A stretch of 64,000 nt of DNA from Flagellimonas meridianipacifica (GTDB taxonomy: Bacteria; Bacteroidota; Bacteroidia; Flavobacteriales; Flavobacteriaceae). Both the position numbers and the translations under genes were made by a program. Of this stretch, positions 1-7,781 are shown piece after piece (position 1 is the stretch's first letter; every line of letters begins with the position of its first letter). A model generated the notes under the pieces. The model did not search any database. It saw only the letters and a list, made by a program, of their open reading frames with translations, and was not told the DNA's origin. The stretch covers positions 372,001-436,000 of the forward strand of contig NZ_PVYX01000002.1 in assembly GCF_003001695.1 (NCBI RefSeq), read 5' to 3'.

Positions 1-315
1 AATAAAATCTGAAGATGGGGCTTTATACGTGATGATATTGGTTTCATTAATCGTGTTAACTCCACCTTTTGTTGTATTGGAAACCGTTTTGTTCTCCTGT
101 GGCACTTTTTTTACTTGACCTACCTTATTTTCCTGTTCAGGCGTTGTTGGTTTTTTGTCATCCAGAAGTACGTTTATTTCCTTATCCACTTTTTTTTCAA
201 CTTTATCCTCCAAATTTTGTTTTAGCTTTTTCAGAAATTGCCCTTGTATGTTTTGGGTCATTCCTAACAAAAGGAAGGTCACCAGTACTTTCATAGTAAA
301 TGCTCTATTTATCAT
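1..315 (-). CDS. Secreted protein, 5' part (runs off left edge)
   Basis: The 5' end of a leftward gene cut by the window edge; all 105 visible codons are open. A hydrophobic signal-like stretch (about residues 8-18) precedes an IQGQ cleavage-like region and a strongly charged segment KKLKQNLEDKVEKKVDKEI, then a Pro/Gln-rich stretch. This N-terminus resembles secreted or OmpA-like proteins of flavobacteria, but the diagnostic domain lies outside the window. The start codon is placed immediately after the stop of the upstream gene, so they probably form one operon; an in-frame Met at 294 is the alternative start and gives a tidier signal peptide. Confidence 0.6.
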   Translation of the reverse strand, partial: MINRAFTMKVLVTFLLLGMTQNIQGQFLKKLKQNLEDKVEKKVDKEINVLLDDKKPTTPEQENKVGQVKKVPQENKTVSNTTKGGVNTINETNIITYKAPSSDFI

Positions 316-316
316 T

Positions 317-1360
317 TTATCTAGTCTTTATGGTTGCAGAACCTAAGTCAAGCTCTCCAACCTTATTTGTTAGGCCATCATCAACATATAGTGAAATAGT
401 TGGGCTGACCAGTGTAAAAAGCGTTTTTAAACGATTCATTCTATAGTTTTCAATCCCATTTAAGGCAACGTTTACCTCAAACACCAGATATAGATTATCG
501 TACTTCTCAGAAAACGCTTCCGCTTTTTCCGGAGAGAGCTCGAGAAGTAGTTGAGAGCCATTGGGGTGTTTCAATTTTCGCTCTGATGTGGTTTTGGGCT
601 GAAGGTTATACCATCGCAATAGAAAACCTTGATTGTGAAATTGATTGGTGTCCAACCAATACCCCCCGCTTTTAAAATCATAAGTGCCTAAGCGGGTTTT
701 ACCGACATAATATCCATCGATTTTGTTTTCTGGGTACAACGAATTGCCCCATTGCTGCATTTTTGGAAAAAACTCATTGGCAACCGTTTTAAAAGCCCGC
801 AATTGTTGAAACTCGGTAGCTCCTTTTCCACCCCAAGGAGCAATATCAGTATAGGGTCTGTAGTACCCATCATCTTTGAATTGGGCTGCGCAATCCTGCT
901 GTTTTTCATTGCAGAACAAACGGCACTGTTCTTCTGTGGAAAGCAAAGTATTGGCAAGCACGAGCAATTGTTCTTGTGCGGTAAGGGATTTCAGCTCTTT
1001 GTCATACATATCATTTTTTCGAACCGTGAACAACTCTTTGTCCATAGCATCAAAAATTTCTTGCTGATGCCTGATTTTTAAAAGCTGTCTGAACGCATAT
1101 TGACTCAGCACGTTGTGACTGGATTTTTTGTCAATTTCTGGATAGTTACCATCGTTGTGCTTTACATAACTGCCGTCTGGGTTCGTATAATAATTGTCTT
1201 GTTCTCCAAATCGCAACTTGCCATTATAGGTTTGTAATTCTAGGGCAATAAACGATATGCTCGGGGGTTCATAGGTAATGGTCGTTACATTGTTTGACGT
1301 ATTCTGACCGTTCATAACCCCTAGAAATAATAAAAACAATACTGGTGCAATCTTGGTCAT
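317..1360 (-). CDS. Secreted protein of unknown function, paralogue of next gene
   Basis: 347 residues with an N-terminal signal peptide (hydrophobic core about residues 5-16, then NGQ). I do not recognise a catalytic motif. It is clearly related to the 326-residue protein encoded just upstream: both contain an N-terminal T/AHNG-L/K-RFG segment, a central EFxxLRxxK helix, and a G-YDF-x(3-4)-GYW motif. The YDF motif vaguely recalls DUF4852-type proteins, but I am not sure. It lies 2 bases downstream of its paralogue and 1 base before the next gene, so the three are almost certainly co-transcribed. Confidence 0.75.
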   Translation of the reverse strand: MTKIAPVLFLLFLGVMNGQNTSNNVTTITYEPPSISFIALELQTYNGKLRFGEQDNYYTNPDGSYVKHNDGNYPEIDKKSSHNVLSQYAFRQLLKIRHQQEIFDAMDKELFTVRKNDMYDKELKSLTAQEQLLVLANTLLSTEEQCRLFCNEKQQDCAAQFKDDGYYRPYTDIAPWGGKGATEFQQLRAFKTVANEFFPKMQQWGNSLYPENKIDGYYVGKTRLGTYDFKSGGYWLDTNQFHNQGFLLRWYNLQPKTTSERKLKHPNGSQLLLELSPEKAEAFSEKYDNLYLVFEVNVALNGIENYRMNRLKTLFTLVSPTISLYVDDGLTNKVGELDLGSATIKTR

Positions 1361-1362
1361 GG

Positions 1363-2343
1363 CTAGTTGGTTTTGAGGATTAGGTTTTTCAAAGAAAGTT
1401 TGGTGACCAGCTTTGTCAATGCTGCGTCTTCGTATACTGCGAATTCAGGACTTTCGTGCGAATAGTTGAACTCTACAGGCTTTTGGGCATTTGTTAGCTC
1501 CTTCTTTACGTATTTTAATCTTATTTTTTTCACCAAGTAGAGTCTGCTAATACTCGACATCTGATACTTTTCTGCCTCTTTTTCATCCAATTCCAGTAGG
1601 AATTGCAAGCCCAACCCTCTGCCCAATTTGTTTTTTAGAGTATGCTCATAAGGTGTTTGTGGTTTAAAAATCACCTTTTTGATTCCTCCTCTAAAGATAT
1701 TGTTCAGGCCGAAGTTATGACTCACCCAATATCCTCTTTGGTCAAAATCATAATTACGTCCAATACCAATTTGAGAAACGTGGTAAGCGACGATTTCGTC
1801 GTTCTCAAAAAAAGTAGTACTCCATTGTCTCAATGGTGCAAGACAACTTTCTACAAACGCTTTGTAATTTCTGAGTCGTTCAAATTCATTCTTTCCCTGT
1901 CCTACATTTTTGCAATCCTCGGTAGCGCAGATGCTCGTGCCTACTTCATTTCTCAAAAAACTCTGCAGAAAGGCGGAGTTCCTTTGAGTTTCTGTTTTAT
2001 TTCCAGATGTTATTGTCAATCGGTCAGTATCTAAATCTTTCATAAAAGGTTCTAAGTACTTTAGGCTAACCATGATGGAATAGTTCTGATAACCTGTGTT
2101 TGTCAAAGCCTGTTTTTTACGTATTTCGGGGGTATAGGCTCCCCGTGTTTGTTTTTGACCTACTGGCAGATAATTGTTGGGTACTCCAAATCGTGGCAGG
2201 CCATTGTGCGCCTGTAAGGTGATGTCATGAAACTTTTTTGAGGGAGATTTGTAGAGAATAGCTTTATCTTCTCCCAATGAGGTTTGGCCGTGGGCGAATG
2301 AAACCAACAGAACTACGAGACCAAACCAATATCTTTTTTTCAT
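1363..2343 (-). CDS. Secreted protein of unknown function
   Basis: 326 residues with a clean signal peptide (MKKRYWFGLVVLLVSFAHGQ), so exported to the periplasm or cell surface. It shares order and spacing of motifs with the neighbouring 347-residue protein (AHNGLPRFG near residue 46, EFERLRNYK, NYDFDQRGYW), so the pair arose by tandem duplication. Two Cys residues (CATEDC) occur near residue 140. No enzyme signature is visible. The gene is second in a leftward run that begins with the lipoprotein gene upstream (14-base gap). Confidence 0.75.
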   Translation of the reverse strand: MKKRYWFGLVVLLVSFAHGQTSLGEDKAILYKSPSKKFHDITLQAHNGLPRFGVPNNYLPVGQKQTRGAYTPEIRKKQALTNTGYQNYSIMVSLKYLEPFMKDLDTDRLTITSGNKTETQRNSAFLQSFLRNEVGTSICATEDCKNVGQGKNEFERLRNYKAFVESCLAPLRQWSTTFFENDEIVAYHVSQIGIGRNYDFDQRGYWVSHNFGLNNIFRGGIKKVIFKPQTPYEHTLKNKLGRGLGLQFLLELDEKEAEKYQMSSISRLYLVKKIRLKYVKKELTNAQKPVEFNYSHESPEFAVYEDAALTKLVTKLSLKNLILKTN

Positions 2344-2357
2344 TTTGTGGAGGATTT

Positions 2358-2894
2358 TTATTCCCAGGTTACAGTACCGTCCATCGTCAGTACGATATCA
2401 TTCTCTGTATTGATGACGGTAGTATTCTCAAAAGTGGCTGTCTTCGCTTCAAAATCCACTGAATAAACTTCACCACAAGCGATGAAAAAATTCTGAAAAG
2501 GCGATGTGCAGGCATACAAAAACTCTTCACCATCAGAAGTTATGTTCATTGAAATGGTCTTCTCAATATTCGGTGAGCCCCCTGTGGTGAAGTCAGCGGC
2601 AACAATGACAAAACCATTCTGGTCACTTTCATCAAAAACCAGCTCATTGTTTTCGACAGTAATGTTTTCCGAAAGCAAGACTACAGATTTGTCGGTTCCT
2701 GTCAATGCGGAATTGCCCACCTCAATATTCCCTATTGTGAGAGAGGTGCCAAATTCTGAGGTCTCCTCACCGCTCAGAAGTATGGTGCCCAGCACCGCAT
2801 TTTCTTGACTCTCGCTTGCTGCTTCATCATCTGTACCGCAAGCTATGCCCAATACCAAAATAAATAGAAGCGGCAGGGTCTGAATAATTTTCAT
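2358..2894 (-). CDS. Lipoprotein of unknown function
   Basis: A small exported protein with a lipobox (LVLGIAC-G) directly after the hydrophobic core, then an acidic linker typical of Bacteroidota surface lipoproteins (DDEAASESQEN). The body is rich in Thr/Ser/Asn and beta-strand-like alternation, with no catalytic motif. The start is placed at MKIIQTLPLL because it gives a standard signal peptide; an in-frame Met six codons upstream is possible. It heads the leftward operon of secreted proteins and is divergent from the sensor kinase gene. Confidence 0.7.
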   Translation of the reverse strand: MKIIQTLPLLFILVLGIACGTDDEAASESQENAVLGTILLSGEETSEFGTSLTIGNIEVGNSALTGTDKSVVLLSENITVENNELVFDESDQNGFVIVAADFTTGGSPNIEKTISMNITSDGEEFLYACTSPFQNFFIACGEVYSVDFEAKTATFENTTVINTENDIVLTMDGTVTWE

Positions 2895-3059
2895 AATGGT
2901 AAGATTTGTCATTTGTTTTCATAATCTATGTGGAATTCGTTTATCAAACAATGACTATTTATTTAACGTAACAAATACGCGGGTTAACGTACCTATTCAA
3001 GATTTTTTCGTACTTGATAACTAAGACCGAAATTGTTTCATTTTCAGTTTTTTAAATGT

Positions 3060-3067
3060 TAAATTTG
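3060..3067 (+). promoter_or_regulatory. Candidate flavobacterial -7 box before sensor kinase
   Basis: TAAATTTG matches the Bacteroidota -7 consensus TAnnTTTG and ends 19 bases before the kinase start. A TTG at 3033 could be the -33 element, although the spacing is slightly long. No mapping data support it. Confidence 0.3.
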
Positions 3068-3086
3068 TTGTTTTTCAGTACCAGCC

Positions 3087-4880
3087 ATGTCTTACCAGCT
3101 TAAGCGATATTTTTCCTTCCTCTTGCTATTTCTAATAGTTGCTGTTTGCCATGCGCAATCAACACTTGACTCTTTGAAAAATGAGCTCATTGAGAATACG
3201 ACTAGAGATACACTTCGGATAAAAACCCTGATAAGTACCTCTGCAGAGCTGACCTATACCCACCCCAAATCAGGACTTTCTTATGCTGATGAGGCATTGG
3301 TCATATCGCAAGAGACCAATTGGAAAAAGGGAGAAGCCCTGGCCTTAAGGCAAAAAGGAAATCTTTACTATGTTCAGGCAGACAATCTGAGGGCACTGGA
3401 CCATTTTCAAAAGGCCCTTAGGTTATCGGTTGATTTGGGTGATGATGAGCTCAGTTCAACATTGAATAGTAATATTGGCCATATTCATGCCGACTTAAAG
3501 GAATACGACAAGGCTTTGGAGCGGTATAATGCGTTCTTGACTTTTGCCGAAGAATCGAACAATATACCCAATCAGATAAGGGGCCTGTCCAATATTGCCA
3601 TAGTATACAATGACCTTGAAAACTACGAAGAAGGCTTGCCCTATCTTGAAAAAGCATTAAAACTGGCGGAACAAGAGGATAACGATTTCTTTCAAGCAGC
3701 CATAATCAATAATCTGGCCCTGGGATATAAAGGGCTGAAGGAGTATCAAAAATCTTTGGAGTACTATCATGAAGCCAAAGGAATTGCAGAGAGCATTGGC
3801 AACAAGTACATATTGACATCTGCTCTAAACAGCATTGGGAAGGTCAACATTCTGTTGGGAGACTACGATGCTGCTGAAAAAGCAGGCAAGGAAGCACTAT
3901 CATTGTCCCAGGAAACAGGAACGATAGAGTGGCAAGCCGATTCATGGGAGGTGCTGAGCAAAGTCTATGAACATCAAAAAAACTCGGTTGATGCTCTCGA
4001 TGCATACAAAAAGCATATTAGTTATAGGGACAGTGTGCTAAATGAGGAAAAAAAGGCCGAGTTGGCCCGAAAAGAGATGCAGTTTGAAATGGAGAAGCAG
4101 CAGACAGCGGCGGCCCAGGAAATAGAGCATCAGCAACTAGTTAAAAACGGGTATCTTACCGGAGCCATTTTACTGGCCATTCTCGGTATTGCCGGATATT
4201 TTTTCTACAAACGTAGGCGGGATGAGATTGAAAAGAAAAAAATATCCGATTTCAAGGCAAAAGTGGCTGAAACAGAGTTAAAGGCACTGCGCTCGCAGAT
4301 GAATCCCCATTTTATCTTCAACTCCCTAAACTCCATCAGTGATTTAATCACCAAGAACGATACTGAAAATGCCAATGAATACTTGATAAAATTTTCAAAG
4401 CTCACCAGGTCAATTTTGGAAAATTCCGAAAAGAAATGGATTAGCGTACAAGAGGACCAAGAGCTCATGGAACTGTACATGCAAATCGAATCACTTAGAT
4501 TGAAGAATAAACTATCATACACCTTTCAAGTTGATGATGATATCGTTGTTGAAGATACGCTCATTCCGCCGCTGATTTTACAGCCTTTTATTGAAAACAG
4601 CATTTGGCATGGATTGGCCAAGAAACCTGAAGGAGGTCACATTAACATCACAATGAAAAAGGGTGATGGCTTGATTCATTGTGTAGTCGAGGACAATGGA
4701 GTAGGCCGTTCCAAAACCTTACCCATCCAAGACGGTAAAAGCTCGATGGGTGTTAAGATTACCCGCAACCGTCTAGAAATTATAAACACACTCGAAGAAA
4801 CCAAAGGAAAGATAGATTTATTGGATATCGAAGGAGGATTTCGGGTAGAGATGATGATTCCATTTGAACTTCAATTCTAA
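3087..4880 (+). CDS. TPR sensor histidine kinase (LytS/YehU type)
   Basis: 597 residues: signal peptide, then about six to seven tetratricopeptide repeats (roughly residues 60-310), a charged coiled coil, one transmembrane helix near residues 354-373, and a His_kinase (PF06580-type) domain with the H box QMNPHFIFNSLNS, His at about 408. An HATPase region follows, with PLILQPFIENSIWHG (N box) and DNGVGR (G box). The predicted periplasmic TPR array senses a signal and the kinase phosphorylates the LytTR regulator encoded 7 bases downstream. This architecture is common in Bacteroidota and the ligand cannot be read from sequence. Confidence 0.92.
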   Translation: MSYQLKRYFSFLLLFLIVAVCHAQSTLDSLKNELIENTTRDTLRIKTLISTSAELTYTHPKSGLSYADEALVISQETNWKKGEALALRQKGNLYYVQADNLRALDHFQKALRLSVDLGDDELSSTLNSNIGHIHADLKEYDKALERYNAFLTFAEESNNIPNQIRGLSNIAIVYNDLENYEEGLPYLEKALKLAEQEDNDFFQAAIINNLALGYKGLKEYQKSLEYYHEAKGIAESIGNKYILTSALNSIGKVNILLGDYDAAEKAGKEALSLSQETGTIEWQADSWEVLSKVYEHQKNSVDALDAYKKHISYRDSVLNEEKKAELARKEMQFEMEKQQTAAAQEIEHQQLVKNGYLTGAILLAILGIAGYFFYKRRRDEIEKKKISDFKAKVAETELKALRSQMNPHFIFNSLNSISDLITKNDTENANEYLIKFSKLTRSILENSEKKWISVQEDQELMELYMQIESLRLKNKLSYTFQVDDDIVVEDTLIPPLILQPFIENSIWHGLAKKPEGGHINITMKKGDGLIHCVVEDNGVGRSKTLPIQDGKSSMGVKITRNRLEIINTLEETKGKIDLLDIEGGFRVEMMIPFELQF

Positions 4881-4887
4881 CTGAAAT

Positions 4888-5637
4888 ATGTTGAAAGCCA
4901 TTATCATTGACGACGAACAGCATTGCATTGATAGGTTGCAGCTGCTTCTTGGCAACCATTCAGAAACCATTCAGGTTTTAGGCAGTTACTCTTCGGTTGA
5001 AGTAGGAAAAAAAGAAATTGACCGGCTAAAGCCAGATGTAGTTTTTTTAGACATCCAATTGAATGAAGACACTGGTTTTGATTTGTTGTCCCAATTCGAG
5101 CGTATTGATTTTGAGGTAATTTTTACTACTGCCTTTGATAACTATGCTATTCAAGCCTTTAAATTTTCGGCTTTGGATTATCTATTAAAGCCCATCGCTG
5201 AAGATGATTTGGAGCAAGCAGTAAAAAAACTTATAAAGCAAACAGGCTTAAGAGACACTTCCCAACGCATAGAAACATTGTTCCACAATTTTAAAAGAGA
5301 AATAGGTCATTCTAAAAAGCTTGCGATTCCTACCATGGAGGGCTTGGTTATGGTCGATGTCGATAAAATTATACGTTTACAGTCAGATGTGAACTACACT
5401 CATATATTCATTGCCACCAACACTAAAATAACAACCTCCAAAACCCTAAAATTCTTTGAGGAAATACTTGACCCTCAGCAATTTTTTAGAACCCATAAGT
5501 CGCATTTGGTAAACTTAAAGTACGTTGTTTCATACATAAAGGGAAAGGGAGGCTATGTAGTATTGTCAAACGGTTCAAAATTGGAAGTTGCAGTTAGGCG
5601 TAAAGATTTACTGCTTCAGAAACTAAAGACAATATGA
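4888..5637 (+). CDS. LytTR family response regulator
   Basis: 249 residues. The N-terminal receiver has the acidic pocket IIDDEQ, phospho-acceptor Asp at about residue 55 (VVFLDIQL), the T/S position in FTTAFD and the Lys in YLLKPI. The C-terminal LytTR DNA-binding domain spans about residues 145-245 (RTHKSHLVNLKYV). It is co-transcribed with the sensor kinase and is its evident partner. LytTR regulators bind direct repeats upstream of target promoters; no target site was identified here. Confidence 0.93.
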   Translation: MLKAIIIDDEQHCIDRLQLLLGNHSETIQVLGSYSSVEVGKKEIDRLKPDVVFLDIQLNEDTGFDLLSQFERIDFEVIFTTAFDNYAIQAFKFSALDYLLKPIAEDDLEQAVKKLIKQTGLRDTSQRIETLFHNFKREIGHSKKLAIPTMEGLVMVDVDKIIRLQSDVNYTHIFIATNTKITTSKTLKFFEEILDPQQFFRTHKSHLVNLKYVVSYIKGKGGYVVLSNGSKLEVAVRRKDLLLQKLKTI

Positions 5638-6038
5638 CAAATTGGTTGAAATCCTAAAACCATGAAGGCAATTTCCAAAAAGGGTAAGTTAGATGGTCTT
5701 GAATAACCAACTGTAGAATGATACGTAGAAGCAATGTTTCGTCCGATATTTTAAACTCTCGCTTGGGCTGCAATTAATTCCTTTCTAATACCCATTTAGG
5801 ATAGCCTTCTGTTTATTCCGAAACTTCCCATCCTTCATTTTAAGTTCACTTCCGAGCCGCCACTATTACTTCTTTTTTGCTCGCAAAACTACAACATCCG
5901 CTGTCGGACGACGGCATAAACCGTTGCGTTACCCTCCACTTTTTATACGCCTTACCTCCCTTGGATATTGCTTAATCGTAAAGCATCAAAAAAGGTAACA
6001 GCGACGGCTCTACGGGAAGTAAATCTAAAATCAGAACA
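5638..6038 (+). other. Non-coding leader region upstream of ssb
   Basis: No convincing gene lies here. The sequence becomes noticeably more GC-rich between 5860 and 6020 and contains related inverted arms: CCGTTGCGTTACC at 5921-5933 and GGTAACAGCGACGG at 5994-6007, plus a smaller CCGCTGTCGG-acGACGG element just before. This looks like a structured transcript leader or control region at the start of the ICE mobilisation module. The GGTAACAGCGACG element recurs upstream of the excisionase-like gene near 36.5 kb. Confidence 0.4.
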
Positions 6039-6128
6039 ATGAAATCATTTCAAAAAACATATCAAAGGCTATCCAAAAAATCAAAAAAGGAAAACGCTCT
6101 AGATACAATAAGTAAATCAATTTTTTAA
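6039..6128 (+). CDS. Possible 29-residue basic peptide
   Basis: A short open frame between the structured leader and ssb encodes a Lys/Ser-rich peptide (MKSFQKTYQRLSKKSKKENA and a short tail). It is preceded by AGAACA and is followed 19 bases later by the ssb start. It could be a leader peptide or an accessory protein, or chance. Support is limited to position and the typical ATG context. Confidence 0.3.
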   Translation: MKSFQKTYQRLSKKSKKENALDTISKSIF

Positions 6129-6147
6129 TCCTTTAAATTTTAATATT

Positions 6148-6483
6148 ATGAGTTCTATTCAAAATCATGTACAGTTAATCGGAAACCTTGGGGATGACCC
6201 CGCAGTAACGAACCTTGACAGCGGGAAAAAAGTAGCCCGGTTATCAATGGCGACCAATGAGAACTACAAGGACAAAGACGGTGAAAAACAGACCGAGACC
6301 AATTGGCACACTGTCGTGGCTTGGGGCAAGACTGCCGAAATCATCGAAAAGTACGTCACGAAAGGCAAGAAAATTGCCGTAGTTGGTAAGCTAAAAACGA
6401 GAACTTACACCGATGACAATGGACACCAACGCTATGCCACAGAAGTTGTAGCAAGTGAAATTTTACTGCTGAACGGTAATTAA
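6148..6483 (+). CDS. ssb: Single-stranded DNA-binding protein (ICE copy)
   Basis: 111 residues with the OB-fold SSB signature: NHVQLIGNLGDDP at the start, ETNWHTVVAWGKTAEII centrally, and ATEVVASEILLLN at the end. It binds and protects single-stranded DNA during conjugative transfer and replication. It is shorter than a chromosomal SSB because the linker and acidic C-terminal tip, which recruit partner proteins, are missing. This is normal for ICE-borne SSBs in Bacteroidota. It is followed by a hairpin. Confidence 0.93.
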   Translation: MSSIQNHVQLIGNLGDDPAVTNLDSGKKVARLSMATNENYKDKDGEKQTETNWHTVVAWGKTAEIIEKYVTKGKKIAVVGKLKTRTYTDDNGHQRYATEVVASEILLLNGN

Positions 6484-6489
6484 AAAAGA

Positions 6490-6523
6490 AAGAGGGTGTT
6501 CCTCTGGAAAGTAGCACCCTCTT
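6490..6523 (+). terminator. Hairpin after ssb
   Basis: A perfect 9-bp stem AAGAGGGTG / CACCCTCTT with a 16-base loop begins 7 bases after the ssb stop and is followed by pyrimidine-rich sequence. It is likely a terminator or attenuator between ssb and the radC-like gene. Confidence 0.55.
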
Positions 6524-6557
6524 CTTCATTATTCCTATATCCCTAAAGATTAGAACA

Positions 6558-7007
6558 ATGAGAAGTAAAGTTAGTGAAATAAAGGTGAGTTACAGTGAAA
6601 AGATTCCTGTAAGACTTAGATATAAAGTGAACTCTTCCCAAGCCGTGGCCGAAGTGTTGTATCGCTATTGGGACAGGGAAACCATACAATTGAACGAAAC
6701 CTTCAAAGTAGTTCTTTTGAACAATGGCAATCGAATAAAGGGAATTTATGAAGTCTCCAAAGGTGGTATCACAGGTACTATGGTAGACCTTAGAATTTTA
6801 TTTGCCGTTATTCTTAAGAGCCTTTCCGTTGCGATTATTTTGGCGCATAACCATCCGAGCGGAACGTTACGGGCAAGCAAGGCGGATGAAGATTTAACGC
6901 ACAAAATCAAAAGGGCGGCAGAATTATTTGACGTCAAAGTTCTAGACCATATTCTGTTGGCGCCCAATGGAAACTATTACAGTTTTGCGGATAATGGGCT
7001 GCTCTAA
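6558..7007 (+). CDS. RadC-like JAB-domain protein
   Basis: 149 residues, essentially the C-terminal JAB/MPN+ domain of RadC. The metal site is visible as HNHPSG followed by SKADEDLT, giving H-x-H-P-S-G-x(6)-S-x-x-D. The helix-hairpin-helix domain of long RadC is absent. Short RadC-like proteins are recurrent in Bacteroidota ICEs and plasmids, but their function is unproven. The gene sits between ssb and the mobilisation genes, as is usual for this family of elements. Confidence 0.88.
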   Translation: MRSKVSEIKVSYSEKIPVRLRYKVNSSQAVAEVLYRYWDRETIQLNETFKVVLLNNGNRIKGIYEVSKGGITGTMVDLRILFAVILKSLSVAIILAHNHPSGTLRASKADEDLTHKIKRAAELFDVKVLDHILLAPNGNYYSFADNGLL

Positions 7008-7188
7008 ATTCAACAGTATTTTATCAGTTAAACCAAATCAATTATCCATCAAAAAGCCGTAAATTTATCACATGATTTTCGGCTTTCTTTTTTACGGTTA
7101 TCCCACCTTTTTGACTTTCACAGGATAACTGCAAACGACCATTTTTTAAGAGATGTAAGCAACTGGCGGTACGCCATGTTGTTCGATT

Positions 7189-7214
7189 TTTTTGTGAGCA
7201 TCGGCTCACAAAAA
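7189..7214. repeat. Perfect 11-bp inverted repeat, candidate oriT hairpin
   Basis: TTTTTGTGAGC-atcg-GCTCACAAAAA: an 11-bp perfect stem with a 4-base loop in the 382-base gene-free stretch just upstream of the mobilisation genes. A GC-containing stretch (AGAGGGTAACACGCTTCGCG) follows from 7223. Long hairpins beside a nick region are typical of oriT sites recognised by relaxases, and a location directly before the relaxase operon supports this, but the nick site is not identified. The rest of 7008-7389 holds a smaller hairpin CCCTT-N7-AAGGG at 7274-7290 and no believable gene. Confidence 0.45.
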
Positions 7215-7333
7215 GGAGAAGCAAGAGGGTAACACGCTTCGCGATGTTTCATTTTTGATGCCCTTTCTTAAAGCCCTTTTATTACAAGGGTTTTCAACGA
7301 ATTTTAAATCGACTTCTTAAAAAATTGGATTCG

Positions 7334-7389
7334 TTTTTTACTAAAAAACGCTGTCACCCCTTATAACATGGCAATTTTTTTACTAAAAA
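7334..7389. promoter_or_regulatory. Two copies of palindrome TTTTTTACTAAAAAA before mob genes
   Basis: TTTTTTACTAAAAAA occurs at 7334-7348 and again at 7375-7389; the second copy ends at the ATG of the mobilisation protein. The copies are 41 bp apart, about four helical turns. The first is extended to CGTTTTTT-act-AAAAAACG. Duplicate palindromes on the same DNA face over a promoter suggest an operator for autoregulation, possibly by the small DNA-binding mobilisation protein itself. Confidence 0.5.
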
Positions 7390-7740
7390 ATGGATAGAGA
7401 ATTTAAAAAAGAGAAGTTTGAGACCTTGAAAATCAAATCCTCGGTAGCTCAAAAATTCAAGCGGTACTCCAGGGCAATTTCCAAATCGCAGTCGATGAGC
7501 TTGCTTGCTATGTTAGAGTTTTTTGAAGCCACAGGACTTTCCCCAGAAGAACGGTTAGGCCCCAATATAAAGACCCTGGAAAGCTTACTCAAAAAACGCA
7601 TCAATGCGGTCATTGCCATTGTACGGGATATTGAAAAGAACCAAACCAAACCCACCGTGGCCATGATGCAATCTTTATTTGAAGGTGTGGAACCCGATAA
7701 GAAAGAACTACTCTTAGAGAAAGACAGTAAGAGCAAATAA
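7390..7740 (+). CDS. BfmA/BtgA-type mobilisation accessory protein
   Basis: 116 residues, basic and helical. The N-terminal part (LKIKSSVAQKFKRYSRAISKSQSMSLLAMLEFFEATG) looks like a ribbon-helix-helix or helical DNA-binding module, followed by a helical C-terminus. Size, sequence style and position directly before a relaxase gene fit the BfmA/BtgA family of Bacteroides mobilisation proteins, which help the relaxase recognise oriT. Its start codon abuts a palindromic operator-like site, consistent with self-repression. Confidence 0.75.
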   Translation: MDREFKKEKFETLKIKSSVAQKFKRYSRAISKSQSMSLLAMLEFFEATGLSPEERLGPNIKTLESLLKKRINAVIAIVRDIEKNQTKPTVAMMQSLFEGVEPDKKELLLEKDSKSK

Positions 7741-7781
7741 CAACCCATCAAATTTGTAGAACGCAATCAAAGGGATTTATA

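Noticed and set aside
5638..6147. Left ICE end with an att repeat
   Set aside because: No copy of the tRNA-Arg 3' sequence was found here or elsewhere in the left part; the left end is outside the window or not recognisable by eye.
7042..7224. Leftward 60-residue open frame before the mob genes
   Set aside because: It covers the 11-bp hairpin and oriT-like region, has unusual composition and no recognisable motif; more likely non-coding control DNA.
7349..7360. CGCTGTCACCCC considered as a TGTCACA-type promoter
   Set aside because: The box is TGTCACC, no ATCTAA-like element lies at 16 bases, and it fits better with the GGTRACAGCG motif family.
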